DNA from: Candidatus Thorarchaeota archaeon
Lineage (GTDB): Archaea > Asgardarchaeota > Thorarchaeia > Thorarchaeales > Thorarchaeaceae
Reading direction: 5' to 3'
Assembly: GCA_018238375.1 (NCBI GenBank)
Contig: JABCTJ010000093.1
Span: 1 to 45,982 of the forward strand
DNA: 45,982 nucleotides
Shown in pieces: positions 37,363-45,845 of the stretch. Under the pieces are notes generated by a model. That model worked only from the letters and a program-made list of their open reading frames with translations, was not told the DNA's origin and searched no databases. How positions within the stretch are numbered: the first letter of the stretch is position 1; every line of letters starts with the position of its first letter. A program made the position numbers and the translations under genes.

Positions 37363-37950
37363 TTGACAAGAATGCGGAATATTATCGGAGGTTTGGTTGG
37401 TGCACTGGTTGGTTCAAGCATGATTGCCATCCTGCTGGCCTTGCTTCCAACCGAGTATCCATCACCATTCGGTCTATTCTGGATAGCCTTCAGCGGCAGT
37501 GATTCGCTTCTAGATTCTGCAACCGGCTTGCTCAGTTCAACCACTTGGATATTGTACGTCATGACGTGGATTGCGATTGGGCTCGTAACTGCTCCGTTCG
37601 CTAAATCGGAATGGAATGCTGTGCGAACCGCCCTTTGGGTCGGTGTGTTCCTCTCCATATTCGCTGTTTCATCCGCTCTGCTCTTGGATCCCTCGCTGTG
37701 GACACTTGATAGAGATGCGAGAAACATCTACCTCATTCTGCAGTTTGCCACTGGAATCGCTTATTCGCTACTGGCCCTAGTCAGCTCGATACCATTAGCA
37801 ATACTGCTCCAGAAAGTAAGAAGAGAGTCTGATGTGCCACCTCCAATCAAGATTGAAACTATATGTGAGTGTGGAGCGGTCTTCAAATCTGCTCCGCTCA
37901 TGTGTGCGGAGTGTGGACAGATTCTCAGAAATGAGCCTGAAGCAGTTTGA
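37363..37950 (+). CDS. Membrane protein with C-terminal zinc ribbon
   Basis: About 4 TM segments then CECGAVFKSAPLMCAECGQIL. Confidence 0.75.
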   Translation: MTRMRNIIGGLVGALVGSSMIAILLALLPTEYPSPFGLFWIAFSGSDSLLDSATGLLSSTTWILYVMTWIAIGLVTAPFAKSEWNAVRTALWVGVFLSIFAVSSALLLDPSLWTLDRDARNIYLILQFATGIAYSLLALVSSIPLAILLQKVRRESDVPPPIKIETICECGAVFKSAPLMCAECGQILRNEPEAV

Positions 37951-37964
37951 TTAAAGTGCGACGC

Positions 37965-38480
37965 CTAACGCTCCCTGCTGATTCCTCCGCCGAGAAGGCC
38001 CCCAAAACCTGTTGCTATAGCGGGATACAACGTGCCAGTGAGCACTCTCTGAAGGAGTAGCATGGATTCGGCACCAGCAATCTGTGTGAAGTCTGGTACT
38101 TGGACAAAGAAGACCAACAGCCAAATCAAGAAAGCCCCTATGATAGCTGAGAACAATGCTGAAAGAACTCCAGGCAGTATGTCCTTAGACAGAAGACCAG
38201 CAATGAGACCACCCAGCCCCCAGGTTAGAAACATCAAGACCGGCACTTCCTGCGCGCCATACGTCAGACCGACTCCCAATTCAGAGGGGTAGAGCACAGT
38301 TCCCATAACAACCAGCTTGAGCTCCAAATCAGTAAATGTCAGAAAGTCATTAATGATTCGCGGGTCGACTACATCCGGGGGAATGAACAGACCGAATGTT
38401 AGTATCACGAATGTAACCGTGAAAGTGACTACTAGGCCCACGAGCGTGCCAAGACCTTGTCCCAAAATGATTTCCTCCAT
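37965..38480 (-). CDS. Multi-TM membrane protein
   Basis: 171 aa, about 4 TM segments, Gly-rich. Confidence 0.65.
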   Translation of the reverse strand: MEEIILGQGLGTLVGLVVTFTVTFVILTFGLFIPPDVVDPRIINDFLTFTDLELKLVVMGTVLYPSELGVGLTYGAQEVPVLMFLTWGLGGLIAGLLSKDILPGVLSALFSAIIGAFLIWLLVFFVQVPDFTQIAGAESMLLLQRVLTGTLYPAIATGFGGLLGGGISRER

Positions 38481-38521
38481 GCGTGCTTGCTGCTACCAAT
38501 AAGAAGTAATCCAGAGCATTT

Positions 38522-39208
38522 ATGCCTATTCTATGCGGGCATAGACTGTGTGATTCAACCTTGAACAAGATTGTGGACCTTACATTACCGCTCTATGCCA
38601 ATGTGCCAGTCAGACCGGGCGACCCCGGAGTCGTCATGGGCGATCTCGCAGATATCGCCACTGAGGGGTACCGTTTGACTCATCTCTCAATGAGCACTCA
38701 CACTGGCACTCACGTAGACGCGCCTTCGCACATCATCGAATCGGGGGATACTCTGAACAACATCAGTTTCGATGTACTAGTAGGGCCATGTAGCCTTGTG
38801 AATGTGGCAGGCGAACCTGAGTCTTCTATTACGCTAGACGACCTCATTATTCACAAAGAAGCTATCAGAGGCGCAGGTCGTGTCGTTCTCAAATCGGGTT
38901 GGGCGAAACGGTGGGGCACGCCGGAGTACTACCACAATTCACCATCCATCACCATAGAGGCTGCTAGATGGCTTGCAGGAAAAGATGTACATGTGAAGCT
39001 AGTTGGCTTCGACATGCCTACACCATCAGTGAAGCAAGAAATTGACATCCATAAAGTGTTTCTCGAAGCGGGCATTCCTATAGTGGAATGTCTGAATCTT
39101 GAGAACCTGACTCAATCTCACTTCGAGATAGTGGTAGCCCCACTCCCGCTGCGTAACCGAGAAGGCGCCCCGTGTAGAGTGCTTGGTCTGCTCAATTCGT
39201 TTTCTTAA
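38522..39208 (+). CDS. Cyclase family protein (kynurenine formamidase-like); start uncertain
   Basis: VDLTLPLYANVPVRPGDPG, STHTGTHVDAPSHI, RVVLKSGWAKRWG, LVGFDMPTPS. Confidence 0.9.
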   Translation: MPILCGHRLCDSTLNKIVDLTLPLYANVPVRPGDPGVVMGDLADIATEGYRLTHLSMSTHTGTHVDAPSHIIESGDTLNNISFDVLVGPCSLVNVAGEPESSITLDDLIIHKEAIRGAGRVVLKSGWAKRWGTPEYYHNSPSITIEAARWLAGKDVHVKLVGFDMPTPSVKQEIDIHKVFLEAGIPIVECLNLENLTQSHFEIVVAPLPLRNREGAPCRVLGLLNSFS

Positions 39209-39265
39209 TGGCTCAGGTGCTATCTACATCACCTAGAGCCTTGCAGGATTTTTTGTAAGACTCGC

Positions 39266-39300
39266 CATTGAATCCTCTGAGATTCAATGCCCCTTTTTTT
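39266..39300 (+). terminator. Hairpin plus poly-T terminator-like element after the cyclase gene
   Basis: CATTGAATC-CTCTGA-GATTCAATG then CCCCTTTTTTT; 9-bp perfect stem followed by T7. Confidence 0.6.
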
Positions 39301-39317
39301 CACTCCATATGATGACG

Positions 39318-40247
39318 CTATTCTCTTGTTTTTCTAATCATTCTGAGGTTATTGCCGCGATAAGGTACAATGCACTGTAGAGCATTGAAATGCAGTATGC
39401 CGAGTTTTTCTGCAATCTCATAGACTGTTCGTGTGCCGTCACAAAGCTCAAGAACATCTCTGTGCTTCTTCTTTGCCTTCTTGATTTTCCCCTCGAATAG
39501 GGGCAGTTCAATAATCTCTCTGGCACTGGTTTCCTGTTCCTCTGGGCACTCAACATCCACGACACCCTTTTGCAGACACCACTGAGCAACCTCAAGCACA
39601 TGCTCAACTCGCCTTGACAGGATATCTGCAATCTCGACAACCGTGCGCTTCTTGTCCACCATAAGAAGGATATCCACTCCTACATTGGCAAACTGCTTCT
39701 TGAATTCAATATTCAGAGCTGAGTCAATCATGAATGCATCAGAGTACACAACTCCGGGTAGTACAACACAACCATATCGGACTATGGTGTCAGAGGGAAT
39801 CCACTCCTCAGCTTTCACCATCACAACTGGTTGTGGGTTCTCCTCAACAGCAGGACTGATAGCTGCTGAAGTCCCTGAGCCGACTTCCGATACAACCGAA
39901 ATCGGATGTTCAATGGGCGCTGGTGGAGGCGGTAGCGTGACGTCCTCAAGAAGTCGTGCCACATTCTTAACCTTCTGGAGCGCACTACCAAGTGACTCCG
40001 CGGGTTCGAAAAGAACGCCAAGGATCCATTCCGGGTCCACTCGAGCCAGAATCACTGTGCCTGCATCAGTTATGATATTCATGAGGCGAAGAGATGATTC
40101 ATGGATTTGGAGAGCGCCCTGAATCGGAGGAAGAGCCTCATCAGGCAAGGAGAAGGACAGAAATGGCTGACCATCATTTGTAATCAGCGCATAACCACTG
40201 ACAGACTCGTCATACCTAAGTTTAGTAAGCACACGCTCAAGTTTCAA
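39318..40247 (-). CDS. Roadblock/LC7-like protein with C-terminal winged-helix-like domain; paralogue of 36041..37036
   Basis: KLERVLTKLRYDESVSGYALITNDGQPFLSFSLPDEALPPIQGALQIHESSLRLMNI...LEDVTLPPPPAP; DGTRTVYEIAEKLGI; colinear with 36041 paralogue. Confidence 0.7.
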   Translation of the reverse strand: MKLERVLTKLRYDESVSGYALITNDGQPFLSFSLPDEALPPIQGALQIHESSLRLMNIITDAGTVILARVDPEWILGVLFEPAESLGSALQKVKNVARLLEDVTLPPPPAPIEHPISVVSEVGSGTSAAISPAVEENPQPVVMVKAEEWIPSDTIVRYGCVVLPGVVYSDAFMIDSALNIEFKKQFANVGVDILLMVDKKRTVVEIADILSRRVEHVLEVAQWCLQKGVVDVECPEEQETSAREIIELPLFEGKIKKAKKKHRDVLELCDGTRTVYEIAEKLGILHFNALQCIVPYRGNNLRMIRKTRE

Positions 40248-40298
40248 TGCGGCATCACACCTAGCTAACCGCGACTAATACCTGATTTCTGCTGCGCG

Positions 40299-41405
40299 CT
40301 AATCCATAAGTAAGTTTGTAGCACTTTCAGAAATGGCAGGAGTAGAACTCAGGAACTTAATTACCTCTTCGCCAGAGGGGTGCGTGGCTGAAGGGGAGGA
40401 TACATAGAGAGAAGCAACGGCATTTGCGAGGTGAAGGCGATCCTTCGTCCCAAGATTGGTGAGTGTGCCATAGATGTTGCCCGCGTTCCAAGCATCTCCC
40501 GCTCCACACATAATTTTGCACTCAACCCTGAATGCCGGCACAACTGTGGTTTCATCGTTTTCAATCGACGCAGAGAATTCAGACGTATGGAGATCTACTC
40601 GAACTCCGGTTTCCTTTGAAACCAGTTTCGCTGCGTTGAGCCACTTGGTGGAATCCTGTATCGCTTCGCGCCAGCGATTATCTTCTCCCGAGAGCACCCA
40701 AGCAAGCCAGCAAGCCTCATTTTCGTTCATACCTAGAATGTCGACAAGATCCTCCGAGAGCACTCGACTGACGAGAGGCTGCAAAATGCTCATATTATCA
40801 GAAGGATCACCTATGTCAAGATATGTTGTTGCGCTGGTTTCATCGCGGACCATCTTGAACAAGTCCTCGGCAAGACTAGCACCGTGTCGATTATGATTGA
40901 GACATAGGAGTGCTACAAGCCCGCTGTTGCGTATTGCATCCAGGTCATTCTCGCTGAGCATGGAAAACTCGAATCCTGCCGCGGAACCACTATCGCTGAC
41001 CATCAGGTTGACCTTGCGACCCCGATACTCCGTTTCTATTGAAACCGTCGCTGAGAGGCGGCCATCGGTATGGACATGACTAAGATCCAACTTCGGATTA
41101 ACCAGGCCTCTAAGCATGGAAGCGCCGTGTTCATCAGTTGTCACAATAAGACACGGGTCTGCTCCAAGTGAGAGAAGAGCTGATGCAGTATTGACAGAGT
41201 TCCCACCGCGGCGAATCAACTGAGTGGTATTCATCAAGTTGCCGCCGCCTTGTTCAGCCAATCGCCTTAGCTTCGTCAAGAAGTCTTCGAACTCATCAAC
41301 CACTACGAAGTGATCAAGGAAGAAATCCGGCAGGACCACAACACATGGCATCTCTGGAGGATTCTGCAGTTTCTCAACGAGCTGATTGTAATCCAGCTCA
41401 ATCAC
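40299..41405 (-). CDS. PfkB-family carbohydrate kinase
   Basis: NLMNTTQLIRRGGNSVNTASALLSLGADPCLI and MCGAGDAWNAGNIYGTL catalytic motif. Confidence 0.88.
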   Translation of the reverse strand: MIELDYNQLVEKLQNPPEMPCVVVLPDFFLDHFVVVDEFEDFLTKLRRLAEQGGGNLMNTTQLIRRGGNSVNTASALLSLGADPCLIVTTDEHGASMLRGLVNPKLDLSHVHTDGRLSATVSIETEYRGRKVNLMVSDSGSAAGFEFSMLSENDLDAIRNSGLVALLCLNHNRHGASLAEDLFKMVRDETSATTYLDIGDPSDNMSILQPLVSRVLSEDLVDILGMNENEACWLAWVLSGEDNRWREAIQDSTKWLNAAKLVSKETGVRVDLHTSEFSASIENDETTVVPAFRVECKIMCGAGDAWNAGNIYGTLTNLGTKDRLHLANAVASLYVSSPSATHPSGEEVIKFLSSTPAISESATNLLMD

Positions 41406-41434
41406 CTAGTGTGAGGGGGGGTGAGAAGCTTCCA

Positions 41435-41890
41435 TTAAATCTTCTTCAGTGCAGCCTTGACCATCGCTGTGACCCTGTCCTCGTCAATCCCTGTCTTCTT
41501 GGCCACTTTAGTAATTTCACAGTATGCGAGGTCGGACATATTCATTATGCCGATTTCTACGAGCTGCTTTGCTTCGACCTTCTTAACCGCCCTGAGTGAA
41601 AAGAGCTCATCGATTGCTTTGTCTAATCCCTTCACAGGCTTAGGCTTCGAAACCGTGGCTGCAATCTTCTTCAAGTCTTTAGCGTACTGCTTGAGCGCAT
41701 CGATGTTCTCCTGATGGGTTGTCTTTCTGCGAAGGTCCACAATTAGACCCATCCTTCGCGCCTCAGCAATTGTCAGGCCTGCTTGTTTTGCCTCGTCTAT
41801 ACTGAATCCACGACCTATCTTTGGACGTGCATCTCTTGGGGATTTCACAACAGGCTCAGCAAAGGTATCAAAACTCATGGACTGTTTCAC
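41435..41890 (-). CDS. Ribosomal protein eL13 with C-terminal helical/HhH-like extension
   Basis: GRGFSIDEAKQAGLTIAEARRMGLIVDLRRKTTHQENIDALKQYAKDLKKI matches the L13e core; extension KKVEAKQLVEIGIMNMSDLAYCEITKVAKKTGIDEDRVTAMVKAALKKI. Confidence 0.85.
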   Translation of the reverse strand: MKQSMSFDTFAEPVVKSPRDARPKIGRGFSIDEAKQAGLTIAEARRMGLIVDLRRKTTHQENIDALKQYAKDLKKIAATVSKPKPVKGLDKAIDELFSLRAVKKVEAKQLVEIGIMNMSDLAYCEITKVAKKTGIDEDRVTAMVKAALKKI

Positions 41891-41913
41891 CTGACTCGGC
41901 GCTCGAACAGGGT

Positions 41914-41940
41914 GTTCTCTTATTAGGCTTTCGAGGTGGC
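41914..41940. repeat. Dispersed repeat copy 1: GTTCTCTTATTAGGCTTTCGAGGTGGC
   Basis: 22 bp (GTTCTCTTATTAGGCTTTCGAG) identical to 44651-44672; 19 bp (ATTAGGCTTTCGAGGTGGC) identical to 42694-42712. Confidence 0.85.
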
Positions 41941-42050
41941 TGTTGTTTGCTGTCTATACAGGGCTAAGGAGCAAACGTGGCAATTGGAGGGACGTCATTG
42001 GTTTGGAAACTTATATTGCATAGATTGACAACTCAAGAATCGGTGAAATC

Positions 42051-42440
42051 ATGCATGTAAATACTTGGGACCCACACACGTTCGTATTACTGATTCTGGG
42101 TTTCATGACTCTCTTTTTACTGGTCGGGTACTTCAAAGGATTATTATGGTTTCAACAAGCGCGTACAAGTGCAGCTGACAATTGGCTCGTTTCATTTCAG
42201 CGAAGAGATTTGGCGAGTGGAGGCTGGTTTCATCGATTTGGAAGGCCAGTAATTGTCTTGCACATTGCAGTCATTTTTTCCTACCCAATCTTAATGAATC
42301 TGGTTGTGCTTTCGCCGTTCCAGTCTGTTATCTATATCTGTGTGTTCTACATCCCCATTCAGTTAATTCTAGTAATCATCTCATTCGCAATAATCGCGAG
42401 GGTCAATAGACAGCCTGAGTCCAAGGAAAATGAGGCCTAG
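42051..42440 (+). CDS. Small multi-TM membrane protein
   Basis: 129 aa with about 3 TM segments. Confidence 0.65.
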   Translation: MHVNTWDPHTFVLLILGFMTLFLLVGYFKGLLWFQQARTSAADNWLVSFQRRDLASGGWFHRFGRPVIVLHIAVIFSYPILMNLVVLSPFQSVIYICVFYIPIQLILVIISFAIIARVNRQPESKENEA

Positions 42441-42693
42441 ACCAGACTGACGCATTTGCTCGATCCACGAGACGGAACGCGTGCTAACGAAGTTAATGTT
42501 TGTTTCATTCCATCAAAGTGTCTACGTTTAGCCTCTTCACTCCATTTGCCCAAATCCATCACCTCTTGGATATTGAAACCCACAAATGAATCCGAAATAA
42601 TAGAAAGTCCATGCAAGACCTGGAATGATAAGGAGCTGATAATCAAAGATGACATATGCCGTTGAGCAGATACTCAGTCGCGAAGAGATTCGC

Positions 42694-42712
42694 ATTAGGC
42701 TTTCGAGGTGGC
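42694..42712. repeat. Dispersed repeat copy 2: ATTAGGCTTTCGAGGTGGC
   Basis: Exact 19-bp match to 41922-41940. Confidence 0.85.
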
Positions 42713-42776
42713 AACAGTCTGCATATTCGTGTACGCTAATAGGCAAAGCGTTTTTTGAGATGTTTTCCTATGGTTC

Positions 42777-43052
42777 ATGAGCTCTATGAACGAGTTCTCA
42801 ACACGGAAAGTGAATGAGATGGATGAGGACAGAAGAAATTGGATAATTGTAATTGTACTGGTTATTCCATTAATACTAATATTTCTCATATTTGGACCGT
42901 CATACTATGAAACTTTGACAATTGACGGAAAACATGTTTTTATGTTGGTGTTTCAGATTGTATTCTTATACACAATAGGCAGTCTTGTGTTGCGTTGGTT
43001 TGAAGGTAGACATAAAGTAAAAGATGATATTAATGAGAAAGAGGAAAGATGA
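42777..43052 (+). CDS. Small two-TM membrane protein
   Basis: WIIVIVLVIPLILIFLIFGPSYY and VFMLVFQIVFLYTIGSLVL. Confidence 0.6.
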   Translation: MSSMNEFSTRKVNEMDEDRRNWIIVIVLVIPLILIFLIFGPSYYETLTIDGKHVFMLVFQIVFLYTIGSLVLRWFEGRHKVKDDINEKEER

Positions 43053-43140
43053 ACTATTTTCTAAGAACATTTCAGAAGAAATTCAATAGAATACCAACGT
43101 TTGAAGACATCTACCAAAAATCCCTCGACTCTTACCTGAT

Positions 43141-43500
43141 GTGAAACACTTCAAATTAGAGTATAGCATCATGTTAGAGGTCTATAGAGAGGGTAGGAAT
43201 TCAGTTGTTGGGATCTATGGAATAGCAGATAGACTTCAAAAGAGAATGTTTCCTGATGTTGAAATCAAATTCTGTTTAGTTCCTGATTTGGACGTAGGAT
43301 ACATTGACATTCAAGATGAACATTATGAAATACATACACCGTTTAGTTGGTTCACTCTACTTCATGAGTTTGTACATATCATTCTAAGAGAAGTTGATTA
43401 TCCTGATGATGAGCGTGTAGCGTACGTCATACCCTCAGGTATTTTCTACGATTTCAAGTTCTACGGTAGAAGGAGGTCGACACTTGAGGATTTCATTTAG
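43141..43500 (+). CDS. HExxH putative zinc metalloprotease-like (ImmA/IrrE-like) protein
   Basis: FTLLHEFVHIILREVDYPDDERVAYVIPSG; GTG start overlapping the stop of a short upstream frame (MNYFLRTFQKKFNRIPTFEDIYQKSLDSYLM). Confidence 0.55.
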   Translation: MKHFKLEYSIMLEVYREGRNSVVGIYGIADRLQKRMFPDVEIKFCLVPDLDVGYIDIQDEHYEIHTPFSWFTLLHEFVHIILREVDYPDDERVAYVIPSGIFYDFKFYGRRRSTLEDFI

Positions 43501-43756
43501 ATACCATATCGAGTATCTCTACAGGTCTGTTACCTGCCTTGATATCAGATCCAAGCATTCTGATGACTATAAAACCTAGATTCGATAAATCATGATTCTG
43601 TTGCTCACGTCTTTCTGACTTATCAGCCTGCAAGTACCAGTAGTCGCCATCAACGTAGAAACATATGTTAGGAGGAATAAAGAAATCAACTACAGTATGA
43701 TGGTCTTTGAGTTGAATAGGAAACTGGAATACATGATGGATGTTCTGCTCAAGTAA
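43493..43756 (-). pseudogene. Vsr/DUF559-like endonuclease fragment (no recognisable start in frame)
   Basis: Not in ORF track. Minus-strand translation: LLEQNIHHVFQFPIQLKDHHTVVDFFIPPNICFYVDGDYWYLQADKSERREQQNHDLSNLGFIVIRMLGSDIKAGNRPVEILDMVSK*; UGA directly upstream of the frame, no ATG/GTG/TTG near its beginning. Confidence 0.6.
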
Positions 43757-43852
43757 TCAATCCATATCCGGTCTTCCGAAGCATTCATCGTGCAGATGGA
43801 ATACAATTCTATTGAGGTTTTTCTACTCCATCAGGGGACTTGGCGTCTGCCG

Positions 43853-44551
43853 CTACCACCATTCGAAGCCATCGTCAGGGACAACTTTCAGAACCACATA
43901 CTGGAGCCGCTTTATGAAACCACTTCCACGTCGGAATTCAACCCATTTGACTCTGGAATCATTAGATTTCGCATGCAGAACGAGGAGGACGTATTTCAAC
44001 AAGACAGGAATTGCAAATGCAAGAAAATAGCCAGCATTCGTAAACCAACGAAGGTCACTCAGGAAACGACTAGAGGGGGGCCCATAAACGACGCTGTCCA
44101 ATAGGAAGATTGCATCGAATGGTAATAACAAGAATATCCACCAAACAAAAAGAGCAAAACACATTCTTGCACTGAGTTCAGCCGTTCCCTCTTTCCTCAC
44201 GACGTCAAGTTTCCTTGTTACAAAGCGAACCAGAAATAGACCAATCATCATTCCAATAATGCTTGAAGTCAAGACCACTAGCCGTACTAAGTCAGAACCT
44301 AGCAGTGCCAAAGTGGATTGGTCGATTGGCGAAGGTGCTCCTCTGAGATAGTTGTATTGACCAATTAGCCACGGTAGCTGAGTCAGAGTTAGGATACCAA
44401 GGAGACTAAAGAATACAGGGAAAAACACAAAGAAAATGCCAGGAGAAAGGAACCTCTCCATCTCGTCTAACTCCTTATCTGAACCATCCTCACCAAACAT
44501 CCTATCACCAAATCCATATTCTTCTCTGAGAATATTATTGTATCGTATCAT
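43853..44551 (-). CDS. Multi-TM membrane protein
   Basis: 232 aa with about 5 hydrophobic segments. Confidence 0.65.
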   Translation of the reverse strand: MIRYNNILREEYGFGDRMFGEDGSDKELDEMERFLSPGIFFVFFPVFFSLLGILTLTQLPWLIGQYNYLRGAPSPIDQSTLALLGSDLVRLVVLTSSIIGMMIGLFLVRFVTRKLDVVRKEGTAELSARMCFALFVWWIFLLLPFDAIFLLDSVVYGPPSSRFLSDLRWFTNAGYFLAFAIPVLLKYVLLVLHAKSNDSRVKWVEFRRGSGFIKRLQYVVLKVVPDDGFEWW

Positions 44552-44561
44552 GAACTTGACT

Positions 44562-44619
44562 TACTACTTCAAGAACTACGGTCACAGAAGGAGGTCAACA
44601 CTTGAAGACTTTATTTAGA
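44562..44619 (+). repeat. Partial duplicate of the 3' end of the HExxH gene (43448-43501)
   Basis: TACTTCAAGAACTACGGTCACAGAAGGAGGTCAACACTTGAAGACTTTATTTAG vs GATTTCAAGTTCTACGGTAGAAGGAGGTCGACACTTGAGGATTTCATTTAG; both encode ...RRRSTLEDFI*. Confidence 0.75.
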
Positions 44620-44650
44620 TTTGCCTTTAAGCTAACACTAAGTGGCGGTG

Positions 44651-44672
44651 GTTCTCTTATTAGGCTTTCGAG
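44651..44672. repeat. Dispersed repeat copy 3: GTTCTCTTATTAGGCTTTCGAG
   Basis: Exact 22-bp match to 41914-41935. Confidence 0.85.
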
Positions 44673-44840
44673 AGCGCAAAGTGATTGTCAGTCAGAAATA
44701 GAAAATATGGGACTATAATTTTATTCTTTCATATTCTAACTTAGTAATTATTTCCAGATTTAACTATACAAAATGGTTTTTCTTCTTTTATAAGATTGAC
44801 TTATATAATGGATAGGGAGTTGAGTATTGGAGGTTTTTTA

Positions 44841-45227
44841 GTGGAATTAGAAGCTAAATACGTGTTTATAGCGAATGCTTTAGTAGCGCTCTTCTTTGGC
44901 CTTGGTTTCATCTTTTCCCCAAATATGATACTGGAAATGTGCGGACCCATAACTGGAGGAGCTGGTGAGATAATGGGTGTACACTACGGCATAGCAGTTA
45001 CAATGCTCGCCGTTTTCATGCTTCTCATCAGAAATCAGCCACACTCAGACTTTAGACAGAGTGTCTTCCTTTACCTCATTTTTAGTTGGGCAATGACATT
45101 CATCTATCAAGTCTATATGATTTACGCCTTTGGCTATGGAAATCCGGTGTGGATAACCACTGTTGCGATTGACTTCATCTTAGTCGTTCTGTATGGTTAC
45201 CTATACTACACAAACATGAGCTCTTAG
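44841..45227 (+). CDS. Small four-TM membrane protein, tandem paralogue A
   Basis: SD GGAGGT then GTG at 44841; TATA-like TTATATAA ~38 bp upstream; track start (44796) lies in the promoter region. Confidence 0.75.
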   Translation: MELEAKYVFIANALVALFFGLGFIFSPNMILEMCGPITGGAGEIMGVHYGIAVTMLAVFMLLIRNQPHSDFRQSVFLYLIFSWAMTFIYQVYMIYAFGYGNPVWITTVAIDFILVVLYGYLYYTNMSS

Positions 45228-45449
45228 AGTGTAAAGGGCCGATTCATCACCGGGACTGTTCCTAGTCAGTTCTCCGTCTAGCTCGATTCGTACCTTCTTT
45301 TTGCTTCTGAAGAGCGCCCTCGATCATTTTCTTAGCAGGAATTAATGATTACAGCCCTCATCTAGTAAATTAGTTGCATAAAGTAATATTTATTTTTTAT
45401 TAGCTTGATTTATATAATAGATAGGGAGTTGTGTATTGGAGGTTTTCTA

Positions 45450-45845
45450 GTGGAATTAGAAGCTAAATACGTATTCATACTGAATGCAATAGTAATGCTC
45501 TTCTTTGGCTTGAGTTTCATAGTTTCCCCGTATATGATAATGGAAATGTGCGGACCCACAACACTCGTAGTTGGAGTAGCTGGCGAGGCGCTGGGTGTAC
45601 ACTATGGCATTATGCTTACGGCGGTCGCCATTCTGATGATTCTCATCAGAAATCAGCCACACTCAGACTTTAGACAGAATATATTCCTTTCCTTCATCCT
45701 TCTTTGGATAGCGACAGTCATTTACCAGATCTACATGATTTTCGCCTTTGGTTTTGGAAACCCGACGTGGATGATCACTATCGGGATTGGCATCCTCTGG
45801 CTCGTCCTCTATGTGTACCTATACTACACAAACATGAGCTCTTAG
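45450..45845 (+). CDS. Small four-TM membrane protein, tandem paralogue B
   Basis: Same TATATAA, GGAGGT and GTG arrangement; shares VELEAKYVFI, EMCGP, GVHYGI, LIRNQPHSDFRQ, YLYYTNMSS with paralogue A. Confidence 0.75.
   Translation: MELEAKYVFILNAIVMLFFGLSFIVSPYMIMEMCGPTTLVVGVAGEALGVHYGIMLTAVAILMILIRNQPHSDFRQNIFLSFILLWIATVIYQIYMIFAFGFGNPTWMITIGIGILWLVLYVYLYYTNMSS

Noticed and set aside
42437-42746. Overlapping short ORFs on both strands (42437..42655, 42456..42665, 42537..42746)
   Set aside because: No convincing start signals or domains; likely non-coding or decayed sequence.
43757-43759. UGA upstream of the Vsr/DUF559-like frame as another selenocysteine codon
   Set aside because: It is not at a conserved catalytic position and an adjacent-frame continuation suggests a frameshift instead; nothing supports recoding there.
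43740-44104. Plus-strand ORFs 43740..44030 and 43790..44104
   Set aside because: Mostly antisense to the multi-TM gene 43853..44551, which has the more protein-like composition; no domain recognised.
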